NCBI GenBank assembly: GCA_018398765.1
Contig: JAHBMJ010001862.1
Span: 1 to 25,387, forward strand
Origin: Chromera velia
Lineage: Eukaryota > Sar > Chromeraceae
Reading direction: 5' to 3'
DNA: 25,387 nt
The notes under the pieces are model-generated. The model was not told where the DNA came from, did not search any database, and saw only the letters and a program-made list of their open reading frames with translations. How positions within the stretch are numbered: the first letter of the stretch is position 1; every line of letters begins with the position of its first letter. A program made the position numbers and the translations under genes. Positions 8,446 to 19,086 of the stretch are shown piece after piece.

Positions 8446-10170
8446 TCACTAACAATGCTGCAGCCCGCCGATCGACCCGGCAGAGCTTAAACAGGCTTCA
8501 AACGGAGGCATCTCAAAATAAATGGTTAATCGATTAGAGGCCAATCTCATTACTTCCCAGTCACTTAACCCTTTGGTTTCTCCCTCTTCCTTTGCTTACT
8601 TCATTTGCTGCCATGTTGCTGAGTACTTTGTCTATCTTTTGTTTCTTTCCTTTTCATTTAACCAAAGGATTTGGTGGGCTTGGTCCAGCTGGATGCTTGA
8701 TACATCTTGCAGGCTGCATGCATTTCTCTTGTGGCATTCCTTTACGGCAGCTCGTTTTGTAACAACATCCTTCAAAAACTTGTCGACGCTTCCATCTGTC
8801 TCACTTAAAAGAAAAGAAAACAAGGCAAGCCTTTCTGTCTTCCTGTTTGTCCCCTCTCCCCATTTTGGCTTTCCTGCTGCTCTTTCCCCCCTCCCTTCAT
8901 TCCATGTGTCTGAAAGAGCCTGCAAGCAAACAGCCCTCTCGGTATTATGCAAGGAACACTCGGTCAGAACGTGCATTTTGTCTTCAACCACCTGGATGCC
9001 AAGAAGATCAGAGCAAACAATGCATTTTCTGTTGTGCAGCGGGGTCTCCCTCCCTCTATCAAGAGAGAATTTCCCCTTATTGACCTCAAGGCTCCTCTCT
9101 CCCACCCTGAATGCTGCTCTTCTTCTGTGGACTGACTAGGGTGCAACCTTTTTGTAGCACACAGGGGTCCACCCGATGCTTTCTCTCTCAATTAAGAGAC
9201 CGTTTTCTCTGTTTCTTTCATCTGTCTGTTTGCTGTACAGCCACAAGTTTAAGCGGTTTCCGTTTGATATTACAGTGTGAATTGGATACATCAGTGATCT
9301 TTCTTGCAGTTCTTTTCTCTCGTTTTCTTTTTTCTTTTGCATTGCGCTCTCTATTCTTTCCGCAAAGACTTCGTTCTTTCTTTTTGCCACCGATTCTCTC
9401 TGTAGTGCGCTAACCCATCTTACTATCTGGTCTCTCTGTTCAAATGCCGGTTGTCTTCCTGCTGCTTTTAGCTCTTTCCTGATATAAAAAGGGTTGCTTC
9501 GTCTATGTGGAAAAAGAGTTTGAGCACATTTCTTCAGATGAAGAAAAAAGTGAAAAGGATGTTGTCTTCCCCCCTTCAAATCACTGTCCACCCCCTCCTA
9601 AATTGACTTGGCAAGCGCATAGCCTGTTGGTGTATTTCTTGCTTTCTTCAGAACTTTTTGTGCCCACAACAGCATTCTTTGAGCTACAACTAAGTCAATA
9701 GGGAGCAAGCCTGCCTCCAGAAAGGTTGTGTGTATGCTTTCTTTCTCTCTCAACTGGAAAACCCATCGAATGAACCTCCTCTGCAATCGATCGAAGTCTG
9801 CCAAAGACTCCTGCGAATGTGAATGCACTTTACAGCCATACAGCCATACGGCACACACTGTCTGTTTGAACCAATGGAAGCAAGTGGCTGGAGGAATCTC
9901 TCCTACTGATGTGATCTTACTTTTTAGCGCAAAAAAGAGTCTTTCTGCTTTCACTGTTCTTTCTCTCATCATTGCATCTACTGAGCAATCTTCTGTCAAC
10001 AACAAACCAAGATATGGGTATTCTTTTACCTGCTCTAACTCTTTCTCTCCTAAAACAAAAGATTCCTTTCTTCCTCTTTCCCTTTCTGACTAGTAGAACT
10101 TGACGAACCTTGATTTGTCTGACAAAAGAAGTCTGAGGGGCTCTACGTATTCCTTGAGAGCTCTCAGCAA
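8446..10170 (-). CDS. LINE ORF2 C-terminal half (RT thumb to CCHC), TAA/TAG as Gln
   Basis: One frame runs from a TGA at 10171-10173 to a TGA at 8446-8448 without a frame change, provided TAG at 10090, 9598, 9136, 8632 and 8449 and TAA at 8596 are sense. N-terminal features fit the region after the LINE polymerase core: EYPYLGLLL matches the conserved YLG box, and WLYGCKV followed by LADFDRLQRRFIRWV matches the thumb-region LYG...LxxxQRRFxR pattern. Near the C-terminus (8956-9024) is a CX2CX13HX4C cluster, beginning CIVC and ending EDKMHVLTEC, typical of the zinc-binding tail of ORF2 proteins. Under the standard code it would be four separate short ORFs in register. The N-terminal endonuclease and YADD motif are absent. 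Confidence 0.75.
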
Positions 10171-10173
10171 TCA

Positions 10174-11828
10174 GACTCCAAAGATAGCAAGAACGATGCA
10201 TGATCAGAAGGTTTTTTACGTGAGACGAAGAAAAAAGAACTGTCAATCTAAGGTACTGCTTCAAGTCAATCAATCTAGATCTGAAACGGCTGAAAAGATT
10301 AATCCATCAATTTTTGTGCTGCAATTTTATGGATGCGTAAACTTTCGGGGCCTCGGAATGTCTTAATGTGAAGTTGATCGCCGTAACCTCCGACCCGACG
10401 TCTTTAGTTCCGCGTGCCGCTTTTTATGTTTCGTGGGTCGGCGCCACTCTGCACGCAGCCTTTTCTATCCTCAGTCCCCTTCCACTGCGGTCCTACGTGC
10501 TCGAAGGCCGCCAAAGCTCCGACTAGAGGCCCGCACGCCGCCGTTATGCATCACAAATATTCGAACCTGCTCTTTCAGATACCGTGGCTGAGAGGCCGCA
10601 GCTGTCTCTTCCATGCTGGGGCCACGGCATGTCCGGTGGGCACCCGTCTACATGCATGCATGCATTTAGGCTTTCACCTTCTGCCTGAAACGAAGGTAAC
10701 TGGTCTCTTCTCTCTGTCTGACGACGTGCTTTATGGACAGTTCTTGCTTTGACAAGTAGTTGGTACGATTGAGGATGAAGAGGTGAGTAGATGGAATGGC
10801 AGGAAAGTGTATAGATAGTGGAGAGATAGAGAGGAGACGGAATGGGACTTTATGGGCAGTTCGCTCCGCCTGAAAGTCTAAGCCCCATTTCCTCGCAACC
10901 CCTCGCTTTTCTTTCTTCTACCACAAGTTTAAACGGCTGAAAACTTCGTTCTTTCGCTCTGATGATTCACTTGGTGAGTGAATTGATGGAGTTAGAAGCA
11001 AATGGAGGCAAGATGGAAGAAATAGACGGTTGGTTTCTGTGTCACATGCGACGGTCCCTTGTCCCCCCCCCACATCAAATCCAACACAGTCCCACACATA
11101 CAAAAGGAACACATAGAAGAACAGGGAACAAATAAAAAGATTAAATCAAGCTGGTTGGAGGGAATAGGAGCTGGGGAAAGGAAAGTTGGAAGGAGAATTC
11201 GATATTGCCATGCTTTTCTCTTTCAGTCTAACAGACAAAACGGGGGGCTGGCAGTAAGGGTGATGCGTCAGTTGCTCCCTTGCTGTGACGGAAGTGGAAA
11301 GAGATATTTCTGGCAGAACAGAGGAGAGAATAAACAGACAAAATCAGGAAATTTCCTTCGCGGGAAGTCGGATTAGGTAAAAGAAGCAGGAGAAAAAACG
11401 GTTAGAACGGAAAATATGAGAAGAGTGATGTTGCGGTGGAATGGAAAAACACACATATGAGCAAAAAAAGGAAAGTTGTCAAGACAAACACAAAAACGAT
11501 AAACTCAGCTGATTTTCTGACTTGCAACCCCTCCCCGGACAGTCAACTGTTGAGGGAGAGTCTCTCCCGAAAGACAGACACAGGAAAATTAGTAAGAGAA
11601 GAGCATAGCCACAAACGGACATAAACGAAGAAAGAATACATACCCTGACCCCATTCCCTCTTTTGATTTCCTAAAACTGAATCCCTTTCTGATATGCAGA
11701 AAGAAGAGAGTACAACAGATAAAAGAATCAAATACAGGCACAGTCAGCAGAGCAAAGACAGAGTCGGTCGTTGAATCGTTTGGACTGTAGGAAGGGGGAT
11801 TTGAGGCTTGGCGTGTTCCCGTAGATGG
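10174..11828. other. No gene seen; possible 3' LTR of the copia element
   Basis: Short ORFs occur on both strands but none has a recognisable motif or persists. Downstream of the copia stop the minus strand shows a purine-rich string (AAGAGGGAATGGGGT, near 11650-11665) that could be a polypurine tract, which would put the 3' LTR below it. The 5' LTR would lie beyond 25387, so no LTR pair can be compared. I found no repeat of the 25246-25387 leader here. Confidence 0.35.
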
Positions 11829-13628
11829 TCACACGTTCTATACCTTACACCATGTACACCCTCTCCCTGTCCTTGTCGAGGTCTTTCTGTTCTTCTCAAA
11901 CGTTCCCTTGTGTTTTGCTTTTTTATCCGGACAGTCAGAGGATGAATAACCAAGGCAGAAACATGAAGAGCAAACAAGGTGACAGTTGAAAGCCCGAAGA
12001 GCAAACGCATTGCTTGGTATGATTCTTTCATCTCGCAGAGAGCGCACGGGGACATGCATTCCTGCAAACGCAGGATGGCCTTCCATCAGTCCTTATACAA
12101 GCCGAACGTTCTCAAAGAAAACTTCCGCGTCTGCCTTCAATGCAGGATCAGACAGGAGAGGAGAGAGCCCGAGGGCAGGCACAGTCTAAGATCGAGTGGC
12201 ATTCTCTCTCATTTCATGATTTAAAGGGTCAAGAATGTTATAAAGAGGATGGCTGGCGATTGGCTTGGTGAGTGGATCTGTAAGTTGTTGAATGGTGGGA
12301 ATATGGCAGAACGCAATGTATTTCTCAAGGGCTTCTTGTGTAAATGCATTCTCTGTCACGGTCGGCACTCGAATTCCGTGCTAGGGTATTTCATTAAAAA
12401 AAAAATAATAAAAATTAATTTTATACCCCCCCCTTCAAGTATATAAAACATTCTAGACATCTAAAAGTATGCTCAATGTAGTTCTTTACCTAAAAGAACC
12501 TTCATGAACTTAAAAAAAGACTTGTAGCATCATGATTTATGATGGTTATTTAAGGTTTTTATCATGTTGCCACTTAGGGTTCTAAGAGTAGTAAAAACAT
12601 CGTTATGTAACCTAATACTTAACCTACCTAAACCTTATGTAACCTGGTATAACCTGCTTCAAATCACTTCATTAACACCAGCAGACTCAACTCTCCTTCA
12701 GCTTTCATCCTTTTTATCACTTTCACGCTCAATCATATCATTAAACTGACTTTCTGCGCGAGCAAGCTCGTCGTTATTCACCGTTACCCCCTCCCCTAAC
12801 CAAAACTGCCGAATGCAACCAGAAAGAAACAGTAGAAAGGGGTGTGTCATCAGTTCTTGGCATTAACGTACGATGGAATAAAAGCGGTTTGAACTCTGTT
12901 GTGTCATCTAAAGAAGAAACCCGTTCATATAAAATGATACGAGCGGAAAATGTGGTATTTTCTTCAACAAGAACAATGTTTTTCCCGTCTGTATGACTGC
13001 CTAGCTTACCGAGACGAGGTGTCTCAATAACAGTTTTGAAGAGTCAAATCATCAGTTTTAAGTTTGTTTTGAACAGTTTGAAGCTGGTTTTTATTATGTT
13101 AATACTGGTATTGGCAGGTTCAAGCAGGTTTCAAAAGATGACAACGTTAAAATGAAGGTTCTGTAACCTTGTGTCCGAACCTTCATTGGCAACAACCCCT
13201 AAACCTACCCTTAACCTAATATTACCTTGCTGAACCAAGGATTTTACATGTAATTATGTGTTCAAATGACTTTTTAGCAAAATTGGGCTAGGAATCTATT
13301 TAAAAAAATGTCTAAAAACTGTTTTTTTGTAAGGTTTTTTACTATAAAACCTAGTACACCTCCATCAAAGTGAAATACCCTAGATTCCGTGTTCATCTTT
13401 CCACCCCTTCAGGATGGGAATGAGTGATTTCTGTGCAGGTTTCGGATTTGTTTGGGAGAGATTCCAGACAAGATTATTCGAGTCAGACCAGATCGTTCGA
13501 TGCACTTTTGGCTAGAGACGTTCGAGGAAGAGCACGACCTCGGCAAGAGAGTCTAACGAGTCCTCACTAGCAAGCATCTCTGCGTCTACCGTTGATCGGG
13601 AGACATGCGTGGGCTTGGCTGAACGTCA
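11829..13628 (-). CDS. Copia RNase H and C-terminal zinc-knuckle-like tail, split by a hAT insertion
   Basis: Continues the RT frame after a TGA at 13626-13628. The first acidic residue of RNase H lies just upstream (HADASFG, near 13703). Here follow VSRSTVDAEML with the catalytic Glu (about 13580), WSDSNNLVW with the next Asp (about 13484) and, beyond the hAT insertion, QLTDPLTKP with the last Asp (about 12278), the usual copia RNase H signature. The insertion plus its 8-bp duplication adds 1011 bp, a multiple of three, so the frame matches on both sides. The chain goes on through TAG 12186, TAA 12093 and TAG 11838 to TGA 11829-11831. Near its end CX2CX4YX4C (CSSCFCLGYSSSDC, 11931-11972) looks like a CCHC knuckle with His replaced by Tyr, followed by a basic segment. 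Confidence 0.72.
12373..12380. repeat. 8-bp target-site duplication of the hAT-like element, left copy
   Basis: ATTCCGTG directly abuts the left inverted terminus at 12381 and is identical to 13384-13391. Confidence 0.93.
12381..13383. mobile_element. 1003-bp non-autonomous hAT-like DNA transposon
   Basis: The left end CTAGGGTATTTCA is the exact reverse complement of the right end TGAAATACCCTAG (13 bp), and both are flanked by ATTCCGTG. An 8-bp target duplication with short inverted ends is the signature of the hAT superfamily. The interior is AT-rich with many AACCT/ACCTA motifs concentrated near 12600-12655 and 13160-13230, possible subterminal transposase-binding sites. No transposase-like frame is visible under either code, so it would depend on a transposase made elsewhere. 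Removing it with one copy of the duplication restores the RNase H frame, so it entered after the copia element. Confidence 0.88.
13384..13391. repeat. 8-bp target-site duplication of the hAT-like element, right copy
   Basis: ATTCCGTG directly abuts the right inverted terminus ending at 13383; identical to 12373-12380. Confidence 0.93.
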
Positions 13629-15874
13629 CATGAGCGGGCAGCCTCGCACCAACAGAACACGACCTATCTGTGCCTCAGGATGTAGCTTGTTGCCAAATGA
13701 GGCGTCGGCATGATTCTCGATATGCAACGGTTCAGAACGAGGCACGCATGGAATCACCACAGTGACTCCCCTGTGAGAGTGGGCTCTTGCATAACTGGTC
13801 AGTTGTTTGAGAACGTAGTGCGCCCTTTCCGTTCGCTCAGCATTCCACCGTGAACATGCAGAGGCACCATAAGACAAATCAGGACGGGAGGTGGAAGAAA
13901 GGTAATTCAGCTGACCCAACTTCTCTTGAAAATTCTTCTTTTTGCTTTCAGACAGAGGACGTGAAAGATCTTCAGTGTGCTGGAATGCAGCAGGCACAGG
14001 CAAGACAGGAGGAGCAACGTGTAAGTCAATAAGACTGTCTGCATACCCTTTCTGAGAAGCAAAGAAAAACGGCTCCTTCCCTTTGAGCCGAAGCTCATAG
14101 TTCACACCTACAAAACGACCTGGTGCTTTTATTTCCTTGCACTTAATGATTTCCTGAATTTTTTGTACGTATGGTGCTGCAGGACCCTCAAGACTTGTGA
14201 CGAGGAGATTGTCAACAAAGATTGCCATGAGGCAGACAGGCTTCCCTTCTTCATTCAACTTCCACCAGACTCCCTTCAGGCCCGAAGGTTCCCACCCTTT
14301 TTCATATAAACGAGACTGCAGGTGCTTTTCAAAACAGAGGAGAGCCTCCCTCAACCCGTACATGGCAGAGGCAAGACGCCACAACTTCTTTCCATGGTCA
14401 AGGTGATCACGGGAAGGGTAGACATAAATGGATGTGTGGGAAAGCATTGGACTCTGTAAGAATGCATTGTCAACATCTGTTCTTCTGATCCAGTCCTCTT
14501 GAAACCCTTCACTTGAGAGAGAGGCCATGAGCATGAGTCTGATGACATTGTTTCTGTCGCTACCTCCAGACCCTTTCTAGGATCCTTGTCCCCCCTGCAC
14601 ACCCATCGAGACTTCATTGTGCGCTCTCCATCATCCCCCAACTTCCATGTATCCACCCACAGGGTCTGAAGGACAACGGATTTTTCAAGATCGACATATG
14701 ACAGAGGGACAGGATTAAACACTTCAAAGTCAGTGAACTTTTGCAATTCTTTCGCTCTTGCTTCCCTCAATTGTTCCCACTCTTGCTTCCCAAATTCTTT
14801 GTATTTCACTGGAAGGTGGGTCACCCCGCCTCCAGTCAGAAGGACTTCATTCACACCCAACTCGTCTCTCAAGGGAGCTTCTGCTACAGATAGGCCAGAC
14901 AGACAAACAAAAAGATGTTGATCCTGCTTCTCTGCTAGAGAAGAAGAAGATGAGTCATCAAAAAAGAAAACAGAAAAAGAAGAAGAAGAAGAAAAACGGT
15001 CCTCCTGATTAGAAAGAACTTTGGTCGAAACAGATGAAGAGTGTGCACTTCTTGCGTTTTTCATGTGCAGAGACGGATTCAACTTCATGTCCGTCCTCAA
15101 CCACTCCTCTACCTGAACTGTCTCATCAGGAGAGGGGCATGAGCGGATGTCTTGCACCACTTGCTAACTGGAGAGACCACCCGCAACCCGTCGGATCTCA
15201 CTACAGCTATCGGTGGTCAGTTGTCTCTCTTCATTCATTCTCAAGTCTTCCGTCCGAATAGCACTTCTAGGCACGTGAATCAAATCTGCCTTATCCTTTA
15301 TGTGAGGTGCTGTGGTGATGCGGTACCGATTGGCAGACGTGACAAAACATGGTGCAAATGTGCGTGACTCGAGAGCGTCTCTGCAGTGAAAGCTCCAGAC
15401 AAGACAAAGTAGAGAACCGTCAGAAAGACACCTCAATTTCTCTCCAAGGAGATAGGAGCTTTCATCTTCATTAAACCACAAAACAAAAGAACGAACGCAT
15501 GGCTGGTAACAGGACTGTGTATCAGGCAAAAAACATAACTGATCGGCGGCTTTGAGGTCAGAAGTAGTTGGTCTCTCTGTTCTTCTCTTACGGCGGTGCA
15601 AAGTCAAAACTGAAGAAGAAGAGGAAGGGAGAGAAAAAGGCTAGGCTTCAGAAAAAAGAAAAATTGGATCAGACTGTGAGTCAAAGAAATCCGCCGTCAA
15701 GCGGCAGTCAGAAGAAGAATCTAGAGTAGAGACTGGTGGATTCCCTTCAAATGGCCCATGTTCCCTTCTGTTTGCATTCAGAACACAAGCTCTTTGTGCT
15801 GCTAGTGAATTAGCATCAGAAGAGGATCGAGGGAGCAGTATCAGAAGGGAAAAACACATGGAACGGATCATTCA
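13629..15874 (-). CDS. Copia linker and reverse transcriptase
   Basis: Runs in one frame from about 15871 to 14577 through TAG 15641 and TAG 15164, then in the -1 frame to 13629. The first part is a Ser-rich linker. From about 14770 the RT begins: ELQKFTDFEVFNPV and MKSRWVCRGD match the conserved start of the copia RT domain. After the frame change come DVDNAFLQSPM (motif A, Asp near 14477), SAMYGLREALLCF (the LYGLKQAPRxW block) and IFVDNLLVTS (motif C, near 14208-14222), then GQLNYLSSTSRPDLSYG. Motif C is normally YVDD; the second Asp is Asn (AAT), which should cripple catalysis. The last stretch enters RNase H (HADASFG). The frame change lies at the heptamer A AAG GGT (14570-14576). Confidence 0.82.
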
Positions 15875-17343
15875 TCTCCCTTCTCGCTAAAGCACGTTCC
15901 CTAAAAAGAGACTCCAAACTTTCAGTCATCACTGCTTCCCTGTGCTCTTCTTTCTCTGCTTGTACAACATCCTGTGCCTGGATGGCAGCAATACATACAG
16001 AGCGACAAACATCCACTCTCTCTGCCGAACCATTCTGTCTGGATTCCACGTATATAGAAGAACCGGTCGGTTGAGCAGAGTCAGGTAGGTCCTTTTCTGG
16101 GGAGGGCAAAGGGCTGTTAGCAGCTTTCACAAAACAAGCCACATGAGCAAGAAACTGACGAGAAGACAGACGCTCTCCTGAGGGAGAAATGGGAGTGAGG
16201 TAGACAAGGAAATTCGATTGAAGCACGACCTCAGTCACTTCATGTAACTTCCATTTAACTTGCAGGGAATGAAACTTCTGGCGAGGGTGCTTCCGATACA
16301 CCCGATCCCCAACCTTCAAATTGAGGGGAGACGTCGTGGCCTGAGCACCCTTACTTTGAAGGTCATGAATGAGGCACTCTAAAGAGGCAGGGAGCAAGCG
16401 ATGGTGCGTCAGTCTCTGGTAAGCACTTCTTTTATCATTATTGACAGCAAGCAGTTGGTTCAGTTGAGAGATGGATCGTGTAAGGACTTGAGCAAATTTC
16501 TTCCGAAGGAGATCAGAGTCCAGAAGGTTTGCTTCCATCAATTGTTTGAAATCATCGTGTCTGTACTCCAGCAGACAATTGCAGCAAGGCATGCCAGGCA
16601 CTGACCAGAGCTGTTGAGTGCATCCCAGACCTTTCAGATTGGCAGAGAAGACCTTCCAAAATTCAGGTCCTGCATCATGTCTCACAAAACCATGGAAACT
16701 GACAGGCGTTCCAAACACTCGCAACTAACTCTTCTCAAATGCTTCCCATGCATCCGTTGACTTTATGCTCTTCAGTTCAACTGCCATGAAGAAATGAGTG
16801 TATTCACACATCATTGTCAGCACTGGTCTGCCTGCCAAAAACACGGTGTCTACTGCCATATGCTGCAGAGCTGCTCTCGCACGAATGTGTTTCCCTTTTT
16901 TTCCTCTCAAACGATGGGGTAGACTATGAATTTGGAGACAGGTCGAGCACTCGGATCGAAGCTTCTGGCAAAGCTGACGCCTAGAGCTGATGTAGATGAG
17001 GAGAACGGAGGTAAAGAGACACAAACTAGGACACAAGACAGTACAGAGCAGCCCCTCCAATGTGCCCCACTTCTGTATGAAGGACCTGAAAGAAGTCCCA
17101 TGCATACTCATCTGATACTTCGAACGGATCTCTCTTCTTTCCCTCCTCACCATCAGATGGAGGAAGAAAAAAAATTTCTTCTTGGTCTCCTTCACTCCCT
17201 GGTACTACACTGACTTCTTCATAAGGCATCTCACACAGATCCTCAACCTCTCTGGATGAAAGATCGCATGAAGCAGGAGACACAATATCATTGGTGCGAG
17301 TCAAAGAAGAAAAAGGAAGGGAGGCAGAGGGCTGAGCTTGTTC
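15817..17343 (-). CDS. Copia integrase (zinc-binding and DDE core)
   Basis: The N-terminal zinc-binding region starts in the upstream frame with HTEVGHIGGAAL (H-x4-H, about 17045-17080). A frame change at roughly 16970-17010 leads to SECSTC (16938-16949), giving the HHCC pattern. The catalytic core has Asp in MAVDTVF (about 16850), Asp in VRHDAGPEF (about 16676) and Glu in CLLEYRHD (about 16568). The spacing is D-57-D-35-E, as expected for copia integrases, but only if TAG at 16725-16727, between the first two acidic residues, is read as one amino acid. A C-terminal region includes VGDRVYRKHPRQKFH, similar to the basic SH3-like tail. The frame ends near 15817, where the path shifts to the RT linker frame. 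Confidence 0.8.
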
Positions 17344-17345
17344 TT

Positions 17346-19083
17346 ACGATCCCAAGGGATTAGGTGGTGGCAAGTCTGCAGGTGCGACACATTGCTTCTC
17401 TTGCACCTGCTTCTTGATGTCAATGACTTGCTGTGTCTCTGTAGACAAAGAATGGCTCAGAGCCCAGGCAGACAAGGACTCTAGAAAATCAGACGTGAAA
17501 TGAGGAGATGAAGTCATAGTCAGCAGGATTGGTGAATGAGGAAAGAAAGAAGATTCAACATTTTCCTCGGAGTCCTCAAGATGAAGCTTTGCTGTCATCA
17601 TGGCAGAGTCATTCAGGCTGAGAGGTTCACAATTCAGTTCTCCAGGAGAGGAGAAGGCATGTGTCTGATACTCAGACACCTCTGACATGCACACGTCTCT
17701 CTCAAAACAGTGGGTCTTTTTGTTTGGAAGAGAACAGCCAGACTGATACTCCCATCCTTCCGACTGAGACTGGCTGTCTGGGGGCCAAGGCCCGGCACAC
17801 CGAGAGAACGTAGAACGCAACAAATTGAAGCAGACTCGGTTGGTTGTCACTGCCAACAGACAATAAGCATGAATCTTCCGGGCTTGCTGCACCCTAAGGT
17901 GATGTGACTGACCTGCGTTTGCAGTGGAAACAGAAAGAGAAAGAAGAAGAAAAGAGAAACGAAGAAAAAGGGCTGATTCAATCGTTTGCCCCCCCACAGG
18001 TAATATATGTGAGCGAGTGCGATTCTTTGTCTCTGGCTGACTGACATGGGGTGCTTCTGTCGGAAGTGAATCAAATACAGAAGAGAAAAATTCATTGTCG
18101 TCCATGCAGGATTCCTTTTTTTCTGCCTGATGGAGGCTGGATGCTCCAAGAGACTTGACAGAAGACGAACCAGGTGAGTTTCTGTCGGACGAATGGACAC
18201 TCCCTTCAAAATTTCCTTTTTCTTTTTTCACCCACTTCAGAACAGTGTCCTTACATACATGAACGGAGGACACACAGTCGCTCTCACATTCTGATTGCAA
18301 AGAAACTGCATACAAACTTCCGAAGGCCTTTTTTAGATGCTTTTTCATCCAGTGCAATTTGTACCTCTTCCCTGCTTTATCATGCATTCCCCCCTTCCCT
18401 GCTTTACGAGACGACTTGCTCATGTCTCGTGACTATCCATTCATTCCCCCCTTCCCTGCTTCACGAGACGACTGGCTCATGTCTCGTGACTGTCCATTCA
18501 TTCCCCGCTTCCCTGTTTCACGAGACGACTTACTCATGTCTCATGACTGTCCATTCATTCCCTCCTTTCCTGCTTCACGAGATGTCTTGCTCATATCTCG
18601 TGACTGCCCATTCATTCCCTCCCTCCCTGCTTCACAAGACAACTTGATCATGTCTCATGACTGTCCATTCATTCCCCCCTTCCCTGCTTCACGGAACGAC
18701 TTGCTCATGTCTCATGACTGTCCATTCATTCCCCGCTTCCCTGCTTTACGAGACGACTTGCTCATATCTCGTGTCTGTCCATGCATCCCTCTTTTTTCTG
18801 TTACTGCAGGTTGAAAAACAAACTCGCTGGTCTTGCCACTTTCCAAAGAAACGTCTTACTCTTGCCCTATCCCTGTGTCTGCTTTCTCTACTGCACGGAA
18901 CTGTCTGATAGGCCTTTAAAGAGGAAAGGGGGGGAGAGGAAGAGAAAAGTGCTGATGAGTCCAGGCACGCCTGCCAAATCTGGCGTCGGAACTCACCCAT
19001 CCCCAGGAAAACTGAGCTCAAACCATCACAGACCCCCCCTGCTTCCCTTTTTGTGTCCCCCCAGGAGAGGAACGACCCGAATT
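17346..19083 (-). CDS. Polyprotein linker with 19-residue tandem repeats
   Basis: The same frame carries on from the putative protease through TGA 19018, TAA 18916 and TAA 18856 into seven 19-residue repeats, then a Ser/Glu-rich segment of about 350 residues to the TAA at 17344-17346, beyond which the integrase zinc-binding region starts in the same frame. After the repeats the sequence includes LHWMKKHLKKAFGSLYAV and no family I recognise. The TAG at 18433 stands where the other six repeat units have CAG, direct support for Gln at that codon. TGA in three units stands where others have CGA (Arg). Confidence 0.55.
18382..18780 (-). repeat. 57-bp tandem repeat, seven units (19 residues each)
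   Basis: Seven in-frame units in the copia sense, each reading about GMNGQSRDMSKSSREAGK with substitutions. The last unit diverges at its end into a partial AGKR copy. The second codon is CAG in six units and TAG in one; the fourth is CGA in four and TGA in three. There is no spacer between units, so this is a coding minisatellite, not a CRISPR-like array. Confidence 0.95.
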
Positions 19084-19086
19084 TCA

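Larger units (their letters stand above)
8233..10170 (-). mobile_element. 5'-truncated LINE (non-LTR retrotransposon)
   Basis: Running leftward it contains the C-terminal part of ORF2, its TGA stop, about 190 bp of 3' untranslated sequence and a (TATCC)n tail. RT motifs with the YADD box are not seen upstream, so the copy probably begins near or somewhat above 10170, as expected from 5' truncation during target-primed insertion. I could not find a target duplication: the bases beside the tail (GAACAAGTACT) do not recur clearly near 10170-10400. Confidence 0.7.

Noticed and set aside
9917-10273. Minus-strand 118-codon ORF as the LINE RT core
   Set aside because: It is in a different frame from the LINE protein, overlaps its YLG region and shows no RT motif.
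11059-11459. Plus-strand ORF extendable through a TAG to a TGA near 11459
   Set aside because: With only TGA as stop, open frames of this length are expected by chance; no motif or composition supports coding.
18382-18780. CRISPR-like array
   Set aside because: Units are contiguous with no unique spacers and lie within a reading frame in eukaryotic transposon DNA.
18174-18908. Plus-strand ORFs of 80-157 codons across the 57-bp repeats
   Set aside because: They are antisense to the repeat-bearing polyprotein; the period is a multiple of three, so several frames stay open together.
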